This document shows positions 25,449 through 32,863 of a stretch of 64,000 nucleotides of DNA, piece after piece. Origin of the DNA: an uncultured Chloroflexota bacterium (GTDB taxonomy: Bacteria > Chloroflexota > UBA11872); the NCBI GenBank assembly GCA_958296175.1, contig OY282448.1, positions 2,790,127 through 2,854,126 of the forward strand, given 5' to 3'. The position numbers were made by a program, and so were the translations under genes. The first letter of the stretch is position 1. Every line of letters begins with the position of its first letter. The notes under the pieces are model-generated. The model saw only the letters and a list, made by a program, of their open reading frames with translations, was not told where the DNA came from and searched no databases.

Positions 25449-25775
25449 ATGGCCCCAGAACTGATCGGCATCCTGAGCGCGTTCGGGGCGCTCCTGGTCG
25501 GACTCGCCGGCCTACAAATTGCCCTGTACCGCGGCATTCGAGCCGACCTGGCCGCCATGCGCGCCGAGTTCCGCGAGGAGCAGGCGGCAATGCGGGCGGA
25601 GTTTCGCGAGGAGCAGGCCGCCATGCGGGCGGAGTTCCGCACCGACCTGAAGGCGGTCGATACCCGCGTCGGCAATCTCGAACAGCAAGTCGCGCGGCTG
25701 ACGGGCGCGGTGGAAGTCTTTGCCGGCCTGACCAATGGCCGCGCCGCCGCCCGCGAAACGGAGCGCGTCGGCTAA
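25449..25775 (+). CDS. Membrane-anchored coiled-coil protein, array copy 1
   Basis: 108 residues. An N-terminal membrane segment (about 4-27, ELIGILSAFGALLVGLAGLQIAL), then YRGIRADLAAMRAEF and two further REEQ/AAMRAEF-type hendecads, followed by the constant tail RTDLKAVDTRVGNLEQQVARL and ending RETERVG. ATG at 25449; a TTG six codons earlier is in frame. The leader hairpin lies at 25407-25428. Probably an oligomeric helical rod projecting from the membrane. Function unknown; similar small anchored coiled coils are common hypothetical proteins. Confidence 0.7.
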   Translation: MAPELIGILSAFGALLVGLAGLQIALYRGIRADLAAMRAEFREEQAAMRAEFREEQAAMRAEFRTDLKAVDTRVGNLEQQVARLTGAVEVFAGLTNGRAAARETERVG

Positions 25776-25831
25776 GCTGCGGCACGACGGCGTGGAGCGC
25801 AGGCTCCACGCCCTTGGGAACGGACGATGCG

Positions 25832-26179
25832 ATGGCTCCAGAACTGATTGGCATCTTGAGCGCGTTCGGGGCGCTCCTGGTCGGGCTTGCCGGCCTGCAA
25901 ATTGCCCTGTACCGCGGCATTCGGGCCGACCTGGCCGCCATGCGCGCCGAGTTCCGCGAGGAACAAGCGGCCATGCGGGCGGAGTTCCGCGCCGATCAGG
26001 CGGCTATGCGCGAGGAGCAGGCGGCAATGCGGGCGGAGTTCCGCACCGACCTGAAGGCCGTCGACACCCGCGTCGGCAATCTCGAACAGCAAGTCGCGCG
26101 GCTGACGGGCGCGGTGGAAGTCTTTGCCGGCCTGACCAACGGCCGCGCCGCCGCCCGCGAAACGGAGCGCGTCGGCTAA
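25832..26179 (+). CDS. Membrane-anchored coiled-coil protein, array copy 2
   Basis: 115 residues, the same anchor and tail as the other copies. The variable rod is 18 residues longer than in copy 3, made of one 11-residue step (REEQ/RADQ-AAMRAEF type) plus one 7-residue step (RADQAAM/REEQAAM), so coiled-coil register is kept. The leader hairpin at 25790-25811 is a perfect 9-bp stem with a four-base loop. ATG at 25832. Confidence 0.7.
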   Translation: MAPELIGILSAFGALLVGLAGLQIALYRGIRADLAAMRAEFREEQAAMRAEFRADQAAMREEQAAMRAEFRTDLKAVDTRVGNLEQQVARLTGAVEVFAGLTNGRAAARETERVG

Positions 26180-26235
26180 GCTGCGGCACGACGGCGTGGA
26201 GCGCAGGCTCCACGCCCTTGGGTACGGACGATGCG

Positions 26236-26529
26236 ATGGCTCCGGAACTGATTGGCATCCTGAGCGCGTTCGGGGCGCTCCTGGTCGGACTTGCCGGCCT
26301 GCAAATTGCCCTGTACCGCGGCATTCGGGCCGACTTGGCCGCCATGCGCGCCGAGTTCCGCGAGGAGCAGGCGGCAATGCGGGCGGAGTTCCGCACCGAC
26401 CTGAAGGCCGTCGACACCCGCGTCGGCAATCTCGAACAGCAAGTCGCGCGGCTGACGGGCGCGGTGGAAGTCTTTGCCGGTCTGACCAACGGCCGCGCCG
26501 CCGCCCGCGAAACGGAGCGCGTCGGCTAA
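26236..26529 (+). CDS. Membrane-anchored coiled-coil protein, array copy 3 (shortest)
   Basis: 97 residues, the minimal form: membrane segment, RADLAAMRAEF, one REEQAAMRAEF hendecad, then the constant 45-residue tail. It can serve as the reference for the other copies, which are 11, 18 and 33 residues longer. Leader hairpin at 26194-26215, perfect 9-bp stem. ATG at 26236. Confidence 0.7.
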   Translation: MAPELIGILSAFGALLVGLAGLQIALYRGIRADLAAMRAEFREEQAAMRAEFRTDLKAVDTRVGNLEQQVARLTGAVEVFAGLTNGRAAARETERVG

Positions 26530-26584
26530 GCTGCGGCACGACGGCGTGGACCTGCACTCCACGCCCTTGGGAACGGACGATGCG

Positions 26585-26977
26585 ATGGCCCCAGAACTGA
26601 TTGGCATCTTGAGCGCGTTCGGGGCGCTCCTGGTCGGGCTTGCTGGCCTGCAAATCGCCCTGTACCGCGGCATTCGGGCCGACCTGGCCGCCATGCGCGC
26701 CGAGTTCCGCGAGGAACAGGCGGCAATGCGGGCGGAGTTTCGCGAGGAGCAGGCCGCCATGCGTGCAGAGTTTCGCGAAGAGCAGGCCGCCATGCGCGCG
26801 GAGTTTCGCGCTGATCAGGCGGCAATGCGCGAGGAGTTCCACACCGACCTGAAGGCGATCGACACCCGCGTCGGCAATCTCGAACAGCAAGTCGCGCGGC
26901 TGACGGGCGCGGTGGAAGTCTTTGCCGGCCTGACCAATGGCCGCGCCGCCGCCCGCGAAACGGAGCGCGTCGGCTAA
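26585..26977 (+). CDS. Membrane-anchored coiled-coil protein, array copy 4 (longest)
   Basis: 130 residues, 33 more than copy 3, equal to three additional 11-residue units (REEQAAMRAEF, REEQAAMRAEF, RADQAAMREEF). The tail has two small changes (HTDLKAID). The leader hairpin at 26544-26564 differs from the others (GCGTGGA / TCCACGC with a seven-base loop). ATG at 26585. It is followed by the fifth leader remnant and a 160-bp spacer before the next gene. Confidence 0.7.
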   Translation: MAPELIGILSAFGALLVGLAGLQIALYRGIRADLAAMRAEFREEQAAMRAEFREEQAAMRAEFREEQAAMRAEFRADQAAMREEFHTDLKAIDTRVGNLEQQVARLTGAVEVFAGLTNGRAAARETERVG

Positions 26978-27172
26978 GCTGATGCACGGTGGCGTGGACC
27001 TGCGCTCCATGCCCTTGGGAGCGGCCGTCCGGCGGACGTTTCCGTCATGCTGGCCGCGGCGGCGGCGCGGGAGCGCGCCGCAACCGCCGGTTGCCTTGGG
27101 TGACGCGGGGGTACCATGCACCTTGCAGAGGTTGCCGCAGGCCAGCAGGCGCGAGCCGCGGGGGATTAGGAA

Positions 27173-27463
27173 ATGTCGTCAGCCCGGCAGCAGGTTTTGA
27201 TTTTGCATCTGACGTCGGGCGATCTGGCCTCGCCGACGGTGGCCTGGGCGCTGTACGACGGCGCGCTGGAGGCGGACGCGGTGCAGATGCAGAGCGGCAG
27301 CGAGCTGGAACCGCCCTACGATTCTGTGCTGGCGGCCATGCGCGACGGGTGGCGCGTGTTCCAGGCCAGCCCCTTGCCGGAGCGCAGCGCCGCGACGGGC
27401 ACCGGGCAGCTGGCCAACGAGTTCTGGTTGGAGCGCATTGTGCAAACGACGGGCCGGCAGTGA
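27173..27463 (+). CDS. Small hypothetical protein
   Basis: A 96-residue protein with a predicted alpha/beta pattern: a strand (QVLILHLTSGDL), then helices (VAWALYDGAL, YDSVLAAMRDGWRVF) and a C-terminal helix (NEFWLERIVQTT). No membrane segment or signal peptide. It lies 27 bp upstream of a PhyH gene in the same direction, so probably co-transcribed. I do not recognise the family, though the motif 'YDSVLAAMRDGWRVFQASP' looks like a conserved small protein rather than noise. Confidence 0.65.
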   Translation: MSSARQQVLILHLTSGDLASPTVAWALYDGALEADAVQMQSGSELEPPYDSVLAAMRDGWRVFQASPLPERSAATGTGQLANEFWLERIVQTTGRQ

Positions 27464-27489
27464 GCGCCGGCGGGGAAAGGGGGCCATCG

Positions 27490-28359
27490 ATGGCAGTTGC
27501 AGACGCCCGCGTGCTTCCAAAGCACCAGCTGCTGGACGTGCGCCAGATGGCGCAGTTCGTGCTGGACGGCTACCTGGAGTTCGACGACCTCATCCCCGAC
27601 GAGCTGAACGAGGCGGTCTACGCCGACCAGCAGCGCGCCGTGGACGAGGGCGGGACGAAAACCGAGTTCCGCTGGCACATCACCGACAACCCGCACGGGT
27701 TCTACGAGTACTCCGGCGCCGTGCGCCAGGTGCACGACCTGCCCGGCGTGCAAGCCGTCGTGCAGAGCCTGCTGGGGCCGGGTCACGTGGCCAGCCACTC
27801 GGCGCTGCACGTCACGGCGCCGCGCATGCAGACGGCGCAGCAGTGGCACGTGGACGCCGGCGGGCGCCGCCAGGTGCGCCTGCCGGGGGTGCATCCCTTC
27901 TCGTTCGACATCCTGACGGCCTACTTCGCGCACGACACGCCGTACGAGATGGGACCCACGCTGGTCTTGCCTGGTTCGCACATGCGCTCGGTGCTGGGCC
28001 CGGACCTGGCGCGCTACAAGAACATCAGCGGGCAAAAGCGCCTGGCCGGCAAGGCGGGGCGCATCGTCTTCATGCACGAGGGGCTCTGGCACTGCGCCCA
28101 GACGAACGAGACCGACCAGTGGCGCTTCATGTTCAAGATTCGCTACAACCCGCGCGTGCCGCAGCGGGGGCTGTTCGACACCGACGGCTGGGACAGTGAC
28201 GAGATGCGCCGCTTCTTCCGCATGAACAAGGGGGCGCACTGCCTGACGGGCGAATCGTCGGCCGTGGCGACGGAGCGCGCCGCGTGGTGGCGCTATCTCT
28301 GCGGGGCCGACGAGCTGGTGGACCCCAGCGGCACCGGCGCGCACGGGGATTACGCGTAG
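27490..28359 (+). CDS. Phytanoyl-CoA dioxygenase (PhyH) family protein
   Basis: A 289-residue Fe(II)/2-oxoglutarate oxygenase. Metal triad H120-x-D122 (QQWHVDAGG) and H201 (GLWHCAQT), with Arg212 as the likely 2-oxoglutarate ligand (QWRFMFKI). The ATG at 27490 is used; the frame is open far upstream but that part has no matching N-terminus. The last 60 residues contain an extra helical tail (DSDEMRRFFRMNKGAH and ERAAWWRYLCGADE) beyond the core. Preceded by a small hypothetical gene. Substrate unknown. Confidence 0.88.
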   Translation: MAVADARVLPKHQLLDVRQMAQFVLDGYLEFDDLIPDELNEAVYADQQRAVDEGGTKTEFRWHITDNPHGFYEYSGAVRQVHDLPGVQAVVQSLLGPGHVASHSALHVTAPRMQTAQQWHVDAGGRRQVRLPGVHPFSFDILTAYFAHDTPYEMGPTLVLPGSHMRSVLGPDLARYKNISGQKRLAGKAGRIVFMHEGLWHCAQTNETDQWRFMFKIRYNPRVPQRGLFDTDGWDSDEMRRFFRMNKGAHCLTGESSAVATERAAWWRYLCGADELVDPSGTGAHGDYA

Positions 28360-28600
28360 GTCCTGCACGCGCGCCGCACTGACTGGGGCCGCGGGCCGCG
28401 TTCCTCGGCGGCGCGCCGTCACTCGACCCAGGGAGCGGGGAACGACCCGCGCCGCCGGTGTTCGAACCGCGAGGGCCCGAAACCCGCGCTGCGGCGCCCT
28501 GCCGCCAGGACGAGGCCTGACGCCAGCGTTGTTGGCTTCCTGGGCAAGCTTGCGCCGGCGGCGACAATGTACTACTGTTGGGATCTAGCCTATACGCGAA

Positions 28601-28978
28601 ATGAGGCTTCGCATGGTGACGATGAATCGTCGACGTGTGGCGGCCCTGAGCGCCAGCGCCGCTCTTGCCGCGCTGATTGCAGCTGTAGCGATCGTGGCGG
28701 CCGAGGGGCCGAACATCGTTCGGACACGAACGGGACCCCACACAGAATCCGTCCAAATTACGACGGCGGAAGGCGTCGAGACGTACACCGTCACGGACCA
28801 GAGCGGAGGGACGCCGCCCACGACGGAGCAGTTGCTCGTTCTGGCAGCAGTCTGGAAACAGGTTCGAGCCGAACGGGCCTCGCAGGTCGGAGGAGGTGTC
28901 ACGTCTGTCGTCGAGATCGAGAAAGTGGTCGAGGTCGAGGACGTGATCGATTCGAGGCCGCCCGCTGGAGCGCCATAG
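28601..28978 (+). CDS. Small exported or membrane-anchored hypothetical protein
   Basis: 125 residues from ATG 28601 (a second ATG at 28616 is possible). It begins with MRLRMVTMNRRR, then a hydrophobic segment (AALSASAALAALIAAVAIVAA) that is a signal peptide or anchor. The following 90 residues are Thr/Val-rich (TRTGPHTESVQITTAEGVETYTVT) and end in an acidic EIEKVVEVEDV stretch. No family recognised. About 240 bp of DNA without a clear gene lie upstream. Confidence 0.55.
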   Translation: MRLRMVTMNRRRVAALSASAALAALIAAVAIVAAEGPNIVRTRTGPHTESVQITTAEGVETYTVTDQSGGTPPTTEQLLVLAAVWKQVRAERASQVGGGVTSVVEIEKVVEVEDVIDSRPPAGAP

Positions 28979-29133
28979 ACCAGCGGCCTTGCATCGACCG
29001 CCTACACGTACTGTAGCCCGGCGCCGCGGCGCCGGGCGCCGTTTCCGCACCCAGGTCGGTGTGCGCTGGCAGCCCGTCGGCAAACAGCGGCGGCGGCGCA
29101 GGTCTGCGCGGAATCGCGCGTACAATCCAGGCC

Positions 29134-29610
29134 ATGCACGGGCAGGGGTCGGCGGCGCGCGTCGACAAGCACTTCACGGCCACCGGGTTCCTGGTGCGCG
29201 GCGGCCAAGTGCTGCTGCTGAACCACCGCAAGCTGCGGATGTGGCTGCCGTTTGGCGGGCACGTCGACCCGGGCGAAGACCCGATCGAGGCGCTGTACCG
29301 CGAGGCGCGCGAGGAAACGGGGTTCGAGGTGGACGTGGTGGGCGAAACGCTGCCGCTGGACATGGACGGCGTGCGCGCGCTGCCGGCGCCGGAGACGATC
29401 TTGCTGGAGGACATCGAGCCAGGCCACGTGCACATCGACCTGATCTACTTCGTGCGGGCGGTGGGCGGCGCGCCGCGGCTGGCGCCGGCCGAGCACAGCG
29501 AGCTGCGGTGGTTCGACCGCGAGGCCTTGCACAGTTCGCAGATCACCGAGGACGTGCGCGCGTTGGGCCTGCGCGCCATCGAGCGCCTGGCACGCTGCGA
29601 TGGCGCCTGA
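29134..29610 (+). CDS. Nudix hydrolase
   Basis: A 158-residue Nudix-fold pyrophosphohydrolase. The Nudix box reads G-H-V-D-P-G-E ... REAREETGFEV with all catalytic glutamates. The N-terminal strand TATGFLVRGGQVLLL and the late LIYFVRAVGG strand are typical. ATG at 29134 gives a natural start. Substrate unknown; GDP-mannose or nucleoside diphosphate derivatives are common in this size class. It is followed 86 bp downstream by a membrane protein. Confidence 0.9.
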   Translation: MHGQGSAARVDKHFTATGFLVRGGQVLLLNHRKLRMWLPFGGHVDPGEDPIEALYREAREETGFEVDVVGETLPLDMDGVRALPAPETILLEDIEPGHVHIDLIYFVRAVGGAPRLAPAEHSELRWFDREALHSSQITEDVRALGLRAIERLARCDGA

Positions 29611-29696
29611 CCCCGGCGCCGGACACGCGGCCGCCGCCGCGCCGCCCGCCGCACGGGTTCGGCCGACCAGCCGCGCCGCGCCGCCGGCGAGCCGCC

Positions 29697-30263
29697 GTGG
29701 GGTCTGACCCCGCCGCCCCCAGCGGCGGCGCTCCCCGCTGGGCATTGCAGACCGGCGTGGACCGCAACGCGCTGTATCTGATTGCCGGCGGCGTGTCGAT
29801 GCTGGCGTTCTTTGCGATGGTGCGCGCCATGGGCAACCCGGACGACTCCGTGGGCCGCACGGTCAACATGGCCACGGCGCTGGCGCTGTTCGCGCTGGTC
29901 CCGTTCATCGTGGCCGTCTACATGGCCGCGCGGGAAGGATTCGCGGCGCTGCTGGCCGAGGGACTCCATCTGCGCGTGGGGTTCCTGGTGAACGTGACGA
30001 TTCCCTACGAGGCCATCGACCTGGTGGGCGGCCCCGCGCCGCGCCCGCGCTCCACCTACGGCGTCTCGCCGTCCTACCGGCGGCGCGAGCTGAGCCTGGG
30101 CCGGCTGGAGCGCGCCGTGGAGATAACACTGCACCGGCGCATGCGCATGGGCACGCCGCTGCTCTTTCCCTTCCTGCGCGTGGAACGCCTGTGGCTGGGG
30201 GTGGCGGAACCCGAGCGTCTGCTGCAGGAACTGCGGCAGCGCATGCAGAAGCGCGCCGCGTGA
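29697..30263 (+). CDS. Two-span membrane protein, possible PH-like domain
   Basis: 188 residues from GTG 29697 (start uncertain; a GTG at 29757 is also possible). Two hydrophobic segments (about 22-40 and 55-73) are followed by a cytoplasmic region of short strands (LRVGFLVNVTIPYEAIDLVGG, ELSLGRLERAVEITL), which resembles bacterial PH-type domains, and a C-terminal helix (ERLLQELRQRMQKR). Its stop overlaps the cytochrome gene start (GTGA), implying co-translation. Function unknown; it may help assemble or retain the exported cytochrome. Confidence 0.55.
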   Translation: MGSDPAAPSGGAPRWALQTGVDRNALYLIAGGVSMLAFFAMVRAMGNPDDSVGRTVNMATALALFALVPFIVAVYMAAREGFAALLAEGLHLRVGFLVNVTIPYEAIDLVGGPAPRPRSTYGVSPSYRRRELSLGRLERAVEITLHRRMRMGTPLLFPFLRVERLWLGVAEPERLLQELRQRMQKRAA

Positions 30264-31417
30264 GGCGGCGGTTGGCGGTGGTCGGCGGGGCGGCGCTGCT
30301 GGGAGCGGCGCTGACCTTTGGGGCGGCGCGGGCGCTGACCGACGCGCAAGCCGCGCGCGGCGCCCTGGCCTACGCGCAGTCCTGCGCGAGCTGCCACGGG
30401 CCGCGCGGCGACGACGGGTTCGCCCCGGCGCTGGTGGGCGCCGACAGCCTGCGCCGCTTTGCCGGGACGCGCGAGCTTTACGCCTACACGCGCGGCACCA
30501 TGCCGCTGGCGGCGCCTGGGTCGCTGTCAGCGCAGGTCTATCTGGACCTCACGGCCTGGATGCTGCAGCAACGCGGCGCGGCCGCGGACGGCGCGGAGCT
30601 GACGGCGGCCACGCTGGACGCAACGCCGCTCGACCCCGCGCGCGCGTCCACGCCGGCGGCGGCCGAGGCCGACGGCCGGCGCAGCCTGCGCGTGGTGCGC
30701 AGCAGCTTTTCCGAGCCCGCGCCGCACCTGGCCCACAACCTGCCCGACCTGCGCGCGACGATCGACGGCCAGACCGCGGCGTGCGACTTTCTGGCCCATT
30801 ACCACGCCACCGGCGGCCTGAGACGCTGGGGGTTCCCCACCTCCGAGGTGCTGGAAGAACGCCCCAATGCCTTCACGCAGTACTACCAGCGCGGCGTGGT
30901 GGACTGCCACCAGCGCGCCGGCGCCTGGCGGATGGAGCGGCGGCTGGCCTGGGACTACCTGGGCGGCGGCGTGGGCGGCGCGCCCGACCTAGGCGTGGAG
31001 CCCGAGCTGCTGAGCGGCCAGCCCGGCGAACGGCTCGGGCCCTGGGGGCACCGGGTTTCCAACGCTGCCGTCGACGGAACGCCCATCGGGTTCCTGGACT
31101 TCTTCCAGGCGCTGGGCGGCGTGGCCTCCTTTGGATTCCCCAAGACCGAGGCGCGCCGCGACGACGACCCGCGCGCCGTTCTGGGCGTGCCGGGCGCGTC
31201 GCCCGGGTTCATCCGGCAGTACTTCCAGTCCAGCGTGCTCGAATATCACCCGGGCGACCCCGAACCAGTGAAGCTGCGGCTGCTGGGCGACGACCTGCGC
31301 AACCGGCTTTATCCGCAGCAGGCCTACCGGGCCTTCGCCAGCTTTGGCCCGGCGCGGCCGCTCGGCGCAGGCGCGGCCTATGCGCCGGAACGCGTTACCG
31401 TTCCGTCGGCGGCGTGA
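30260..31417 (+). CDS. Exported cytochrome c domain protein with GG-L-x-x-FG repeats
   Basis: A 385-residue exported protein. N-terminal signal or anchor (about 4-26), then a class I cytochrome c domain: haem site C42-A-S-C45-H46 and Met81 in RGTMPL as the probable axial ligand, to about residue 110. From 140 to 385 it has two or three repeats of the Chloroflexota exoprotein type (GGLRRWGFPTSEVLEE, TQYYQRGVVDCH; GGVASFGFPKTEAR, RQYFQSSVLEYHP). GTG start overlaps the previous stop. The haem domain could carry electrons outside the membrane; maturation could use the CcdA/thioredoxin pair at 22-24 kb. The role of the repeats is unknown. Confidence 0.8.
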   Translation: MRRRLAVVGGAALLGAALTFGAARALTDAQAARGALAYAQSCASCHGPRGDDGFAPALVGADSLRRFAGTRELYAYTRGTMPLAAPGSLSAQVYLDLTAWMLQQRGAAADGAELTAATLDATPLDPARASTPAAAEADGRRSLRVVRSSFSEPAPHLAHNLPDLRATIDGQTAACDFLAHYHATGGLRRWGFPTSEVLEERPNAFTQYYQRGVVDCHQRAGAWRMERRLAWDYLGGGVGGAPDLGVEPELLSGQPGERLGPWGHRVSNAAVDGTPIGFLDFFQALGGVASFGFPKTEARRDDDPRAVLGVPGASPGFIRQYFQSSVLEYHPGDPEPVKLRLLGDDLRNRLYPQQAYRAFASFGPARPLGAGAAYAPERVTVPSAA

Positions 31418-32024
31418 GGGCGGGCGCGGGGCGGACGGGCGGGACGGCGTTCGTGCGTCCGAGGCGGGGGGGAGCCGGAGTGGGCAGACCATTGCCCCCT
31501 GGGGAGCTCGACGTGCAGGGGGAAAGACCCTCACCCCAACCCTCTCCCAGAGGGAGATGGGGAAGAGGCTGAGGCTCTCGCCCTATGGGTTGATGACGGT
31601 GGACCGGGCGACCCAGAGGGAGAGGGGGAAGAGGCTGAGGGTCTCGGCCTGAGGGAGAAGAGGCAGGGGGACTCGCCCTGGGATGGGGCGCGGGGCTGTG
31701 GCGGCTGCCCGCGCGGCGGCAAATGCTTACGGAGCCTTGGGCACGGGAGATGGGGGACGGGGGCGATTGTTGGTGGGGGCAATGTCTGCGGATTGTTGGC
31801 AACGGCGCGGGGCGTGCGCTACACTCGGTGAGTTAGACCGTTGCTCTTCCGAGCCTGGAACTCGCCTCCGTCAATGGCTGATGGGGGCTTGGACAATGTG
31901 GTCGAGGTCCTTTTCGGGAAATCGATGTCGTCCTTGGCAAGGCGGTGGTCGGTCAAAGTTTGTTGTCCATTACTCACAGGGGCAGTAACTTGCATACAGC
32001 CGAGCCGCGCAGTCAGGCGACGCC
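31418..32024. other. 607-bp spacer with REP-like element and MarR upstream region
   Basis: No gene found. At 31528-31556 lies a copy of the dispersed CCCTCACCCCAACC-CTCTCCC element with GGGAG arm, followed by degenerate GAGGGAGA(G) direct repeats at 31549-31675. The right half (31780-32024) is less GC-rich and is the likely promoter region of the MarR-type gene; a MarR family protein often binds its own upstream region, but no clear palindromic operator could be singled out. Confidence 0.5.
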
Positions 32025-32456
32025 ATGAGTGTGCCAATCACCGATCTGGGGTCCAGCGTGTTTGCGCTCGTGAACGTGGTTGCCAAGGGGATGGAAGAAG
32101 AGCTCGACCCCTTCGACCTGCAGCCCCTGGAGTTCTCGCTGCTGCGGTTTTGCCTGGGCTCGGAGTGGACCACGTCCCGCGACTTGGTCAAAGTGCTGCC
32201 GGTGGACAGCTCCCGTATCAGTCGCGTGGTGGAAAAGATGCGCGCGCGCGGGCTGCTGAGCCGACGGCGCCATCCCGACGACCGGCGCGTGGTGCGGCTG
32301 CGGCTGACCGAGGACGGGCGCAACCTGGCCATGGAACTCTCGCTGCGCGTGCAGACGCGCGAGTCCAAACTGATGGAGGGCGTCAGCGAGGCAGAGCGAA
32401 ACGCGTTCCTGTCCGTGACGGGCAAGATTCTGTCCAATTACTCGACCGACGGCTGA
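32025..32456 (+). CDS. MarR family transcriptional regulator
   Basis: A 143-residue winged-helix regulator. Dimerisation helices at the ends, recognition helix region around 48-75 (TTSRDLVKVLPVDSSRISRVVEKM), and the beta-wing with RRRHPDDRRVVRLRLTEDG (80-98), the family hallmark including the DDRR motif. ATG at 32025. No obvious regulated partner adjacent: the next gene, on the same strand, is 407 bp away. Ligand unknown. Confidence 0.9.
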   Translation: MSVPITDLGSSVFALVNVVAKGMEEELDPFDLQPLEFSLLRFCLGSEWTTSRDLVKVLPVDSSRISRVVEKMRARGLLSRRRHPDDRRVVRLRLTEDGRNLAMELSLRVQTRESKLMEGVSEAERNAFLSVTGKILSNYSTDG

Positions 32457-32863
32457 GCCGCCCAGGCGACTCGACCGGAACCGGCAGCCGGCAAGAGGCG
32501 TGGTAGGAGCGTGACACGGCGCTCAGAACGACCGGCGCCCCACGCGGCAGCACCCTCACCCATGCGTGAGTCTCACCTGAGTCTCCGTGAGCCTCACCGT
32601 GCAATTCGCACGGGGGGCGTTACGCGCGCGCGAACCCCGCCCTAGGAAGTCGACCACACGAGCAACGCGGAGGGACCGTTACGCGCGCGCGTGAACCCCG
32701 CGCTCAGGGCAGGTGTCGGCGGACAGGCGGCCAGCGCGTTCATAGCCGCCGCGTGCACGACCCTGGCAAACGCCGCGGCCGCAGAGAGCGGTTGCGAAGG
32801 TAGTAGCGTGGACTCGCGCTGGCTGGATTCCGGCGTTCGCCGGAATGACGGGGGGCGTGGCGT
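32457..32863. repeat. Non-coding spacer with three short repeat types
   Basis: Contains a pair of direct repeats GTTACGCGCGCGCG(TG)AACCCCGC at about 32619 and 32680, short 'tgag(t/c)ctcac' repeats at 32564-32600, and at 32823-32853 the widespread palindromic element ATTCCGGCG-TTCGCCGGAAT followed by GACGGGGGG. No gene recognised. The last element abuts the start of the glycosyltransferase gene. Confidence 0.55.

Larger units (their letters stand above)
25229..27012 (+). repeat. Tandem gene array: four full units plus flanking remnants
   Basis: Units run 25393-25775, 25776-26179, 26180-26529 and 26530-26977, each made of a short leader and a complete gene. The leaders share an inverted repeat whose stem is GCGTGGA(GC) and GC(TCCACGC); it is perfect over nine pairs in units 2 and 3, has one wobble pair in unit 1 and seven pairs in unit 4. 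A fifth leader hairpin, with one mismatch, follows the last unit at 26992-27012. Gene copies differ mainly by gain or loss of 33-bp and 21-bp blocks encoding 11- and 7-residue coiled-coil steps. The near identity of the rest implies recent duplication or gene conversion. Confidence 0.85.

Noticed and set aside
25772..27121. A 449-residue minus-strand frame through the coiled-coil array
   Set aside because: It merely mirrors the repeats on the plus strand; the plus-strand products have a membrane segment, coiled-coil periodicity and consistent start and stop positions in every unit.
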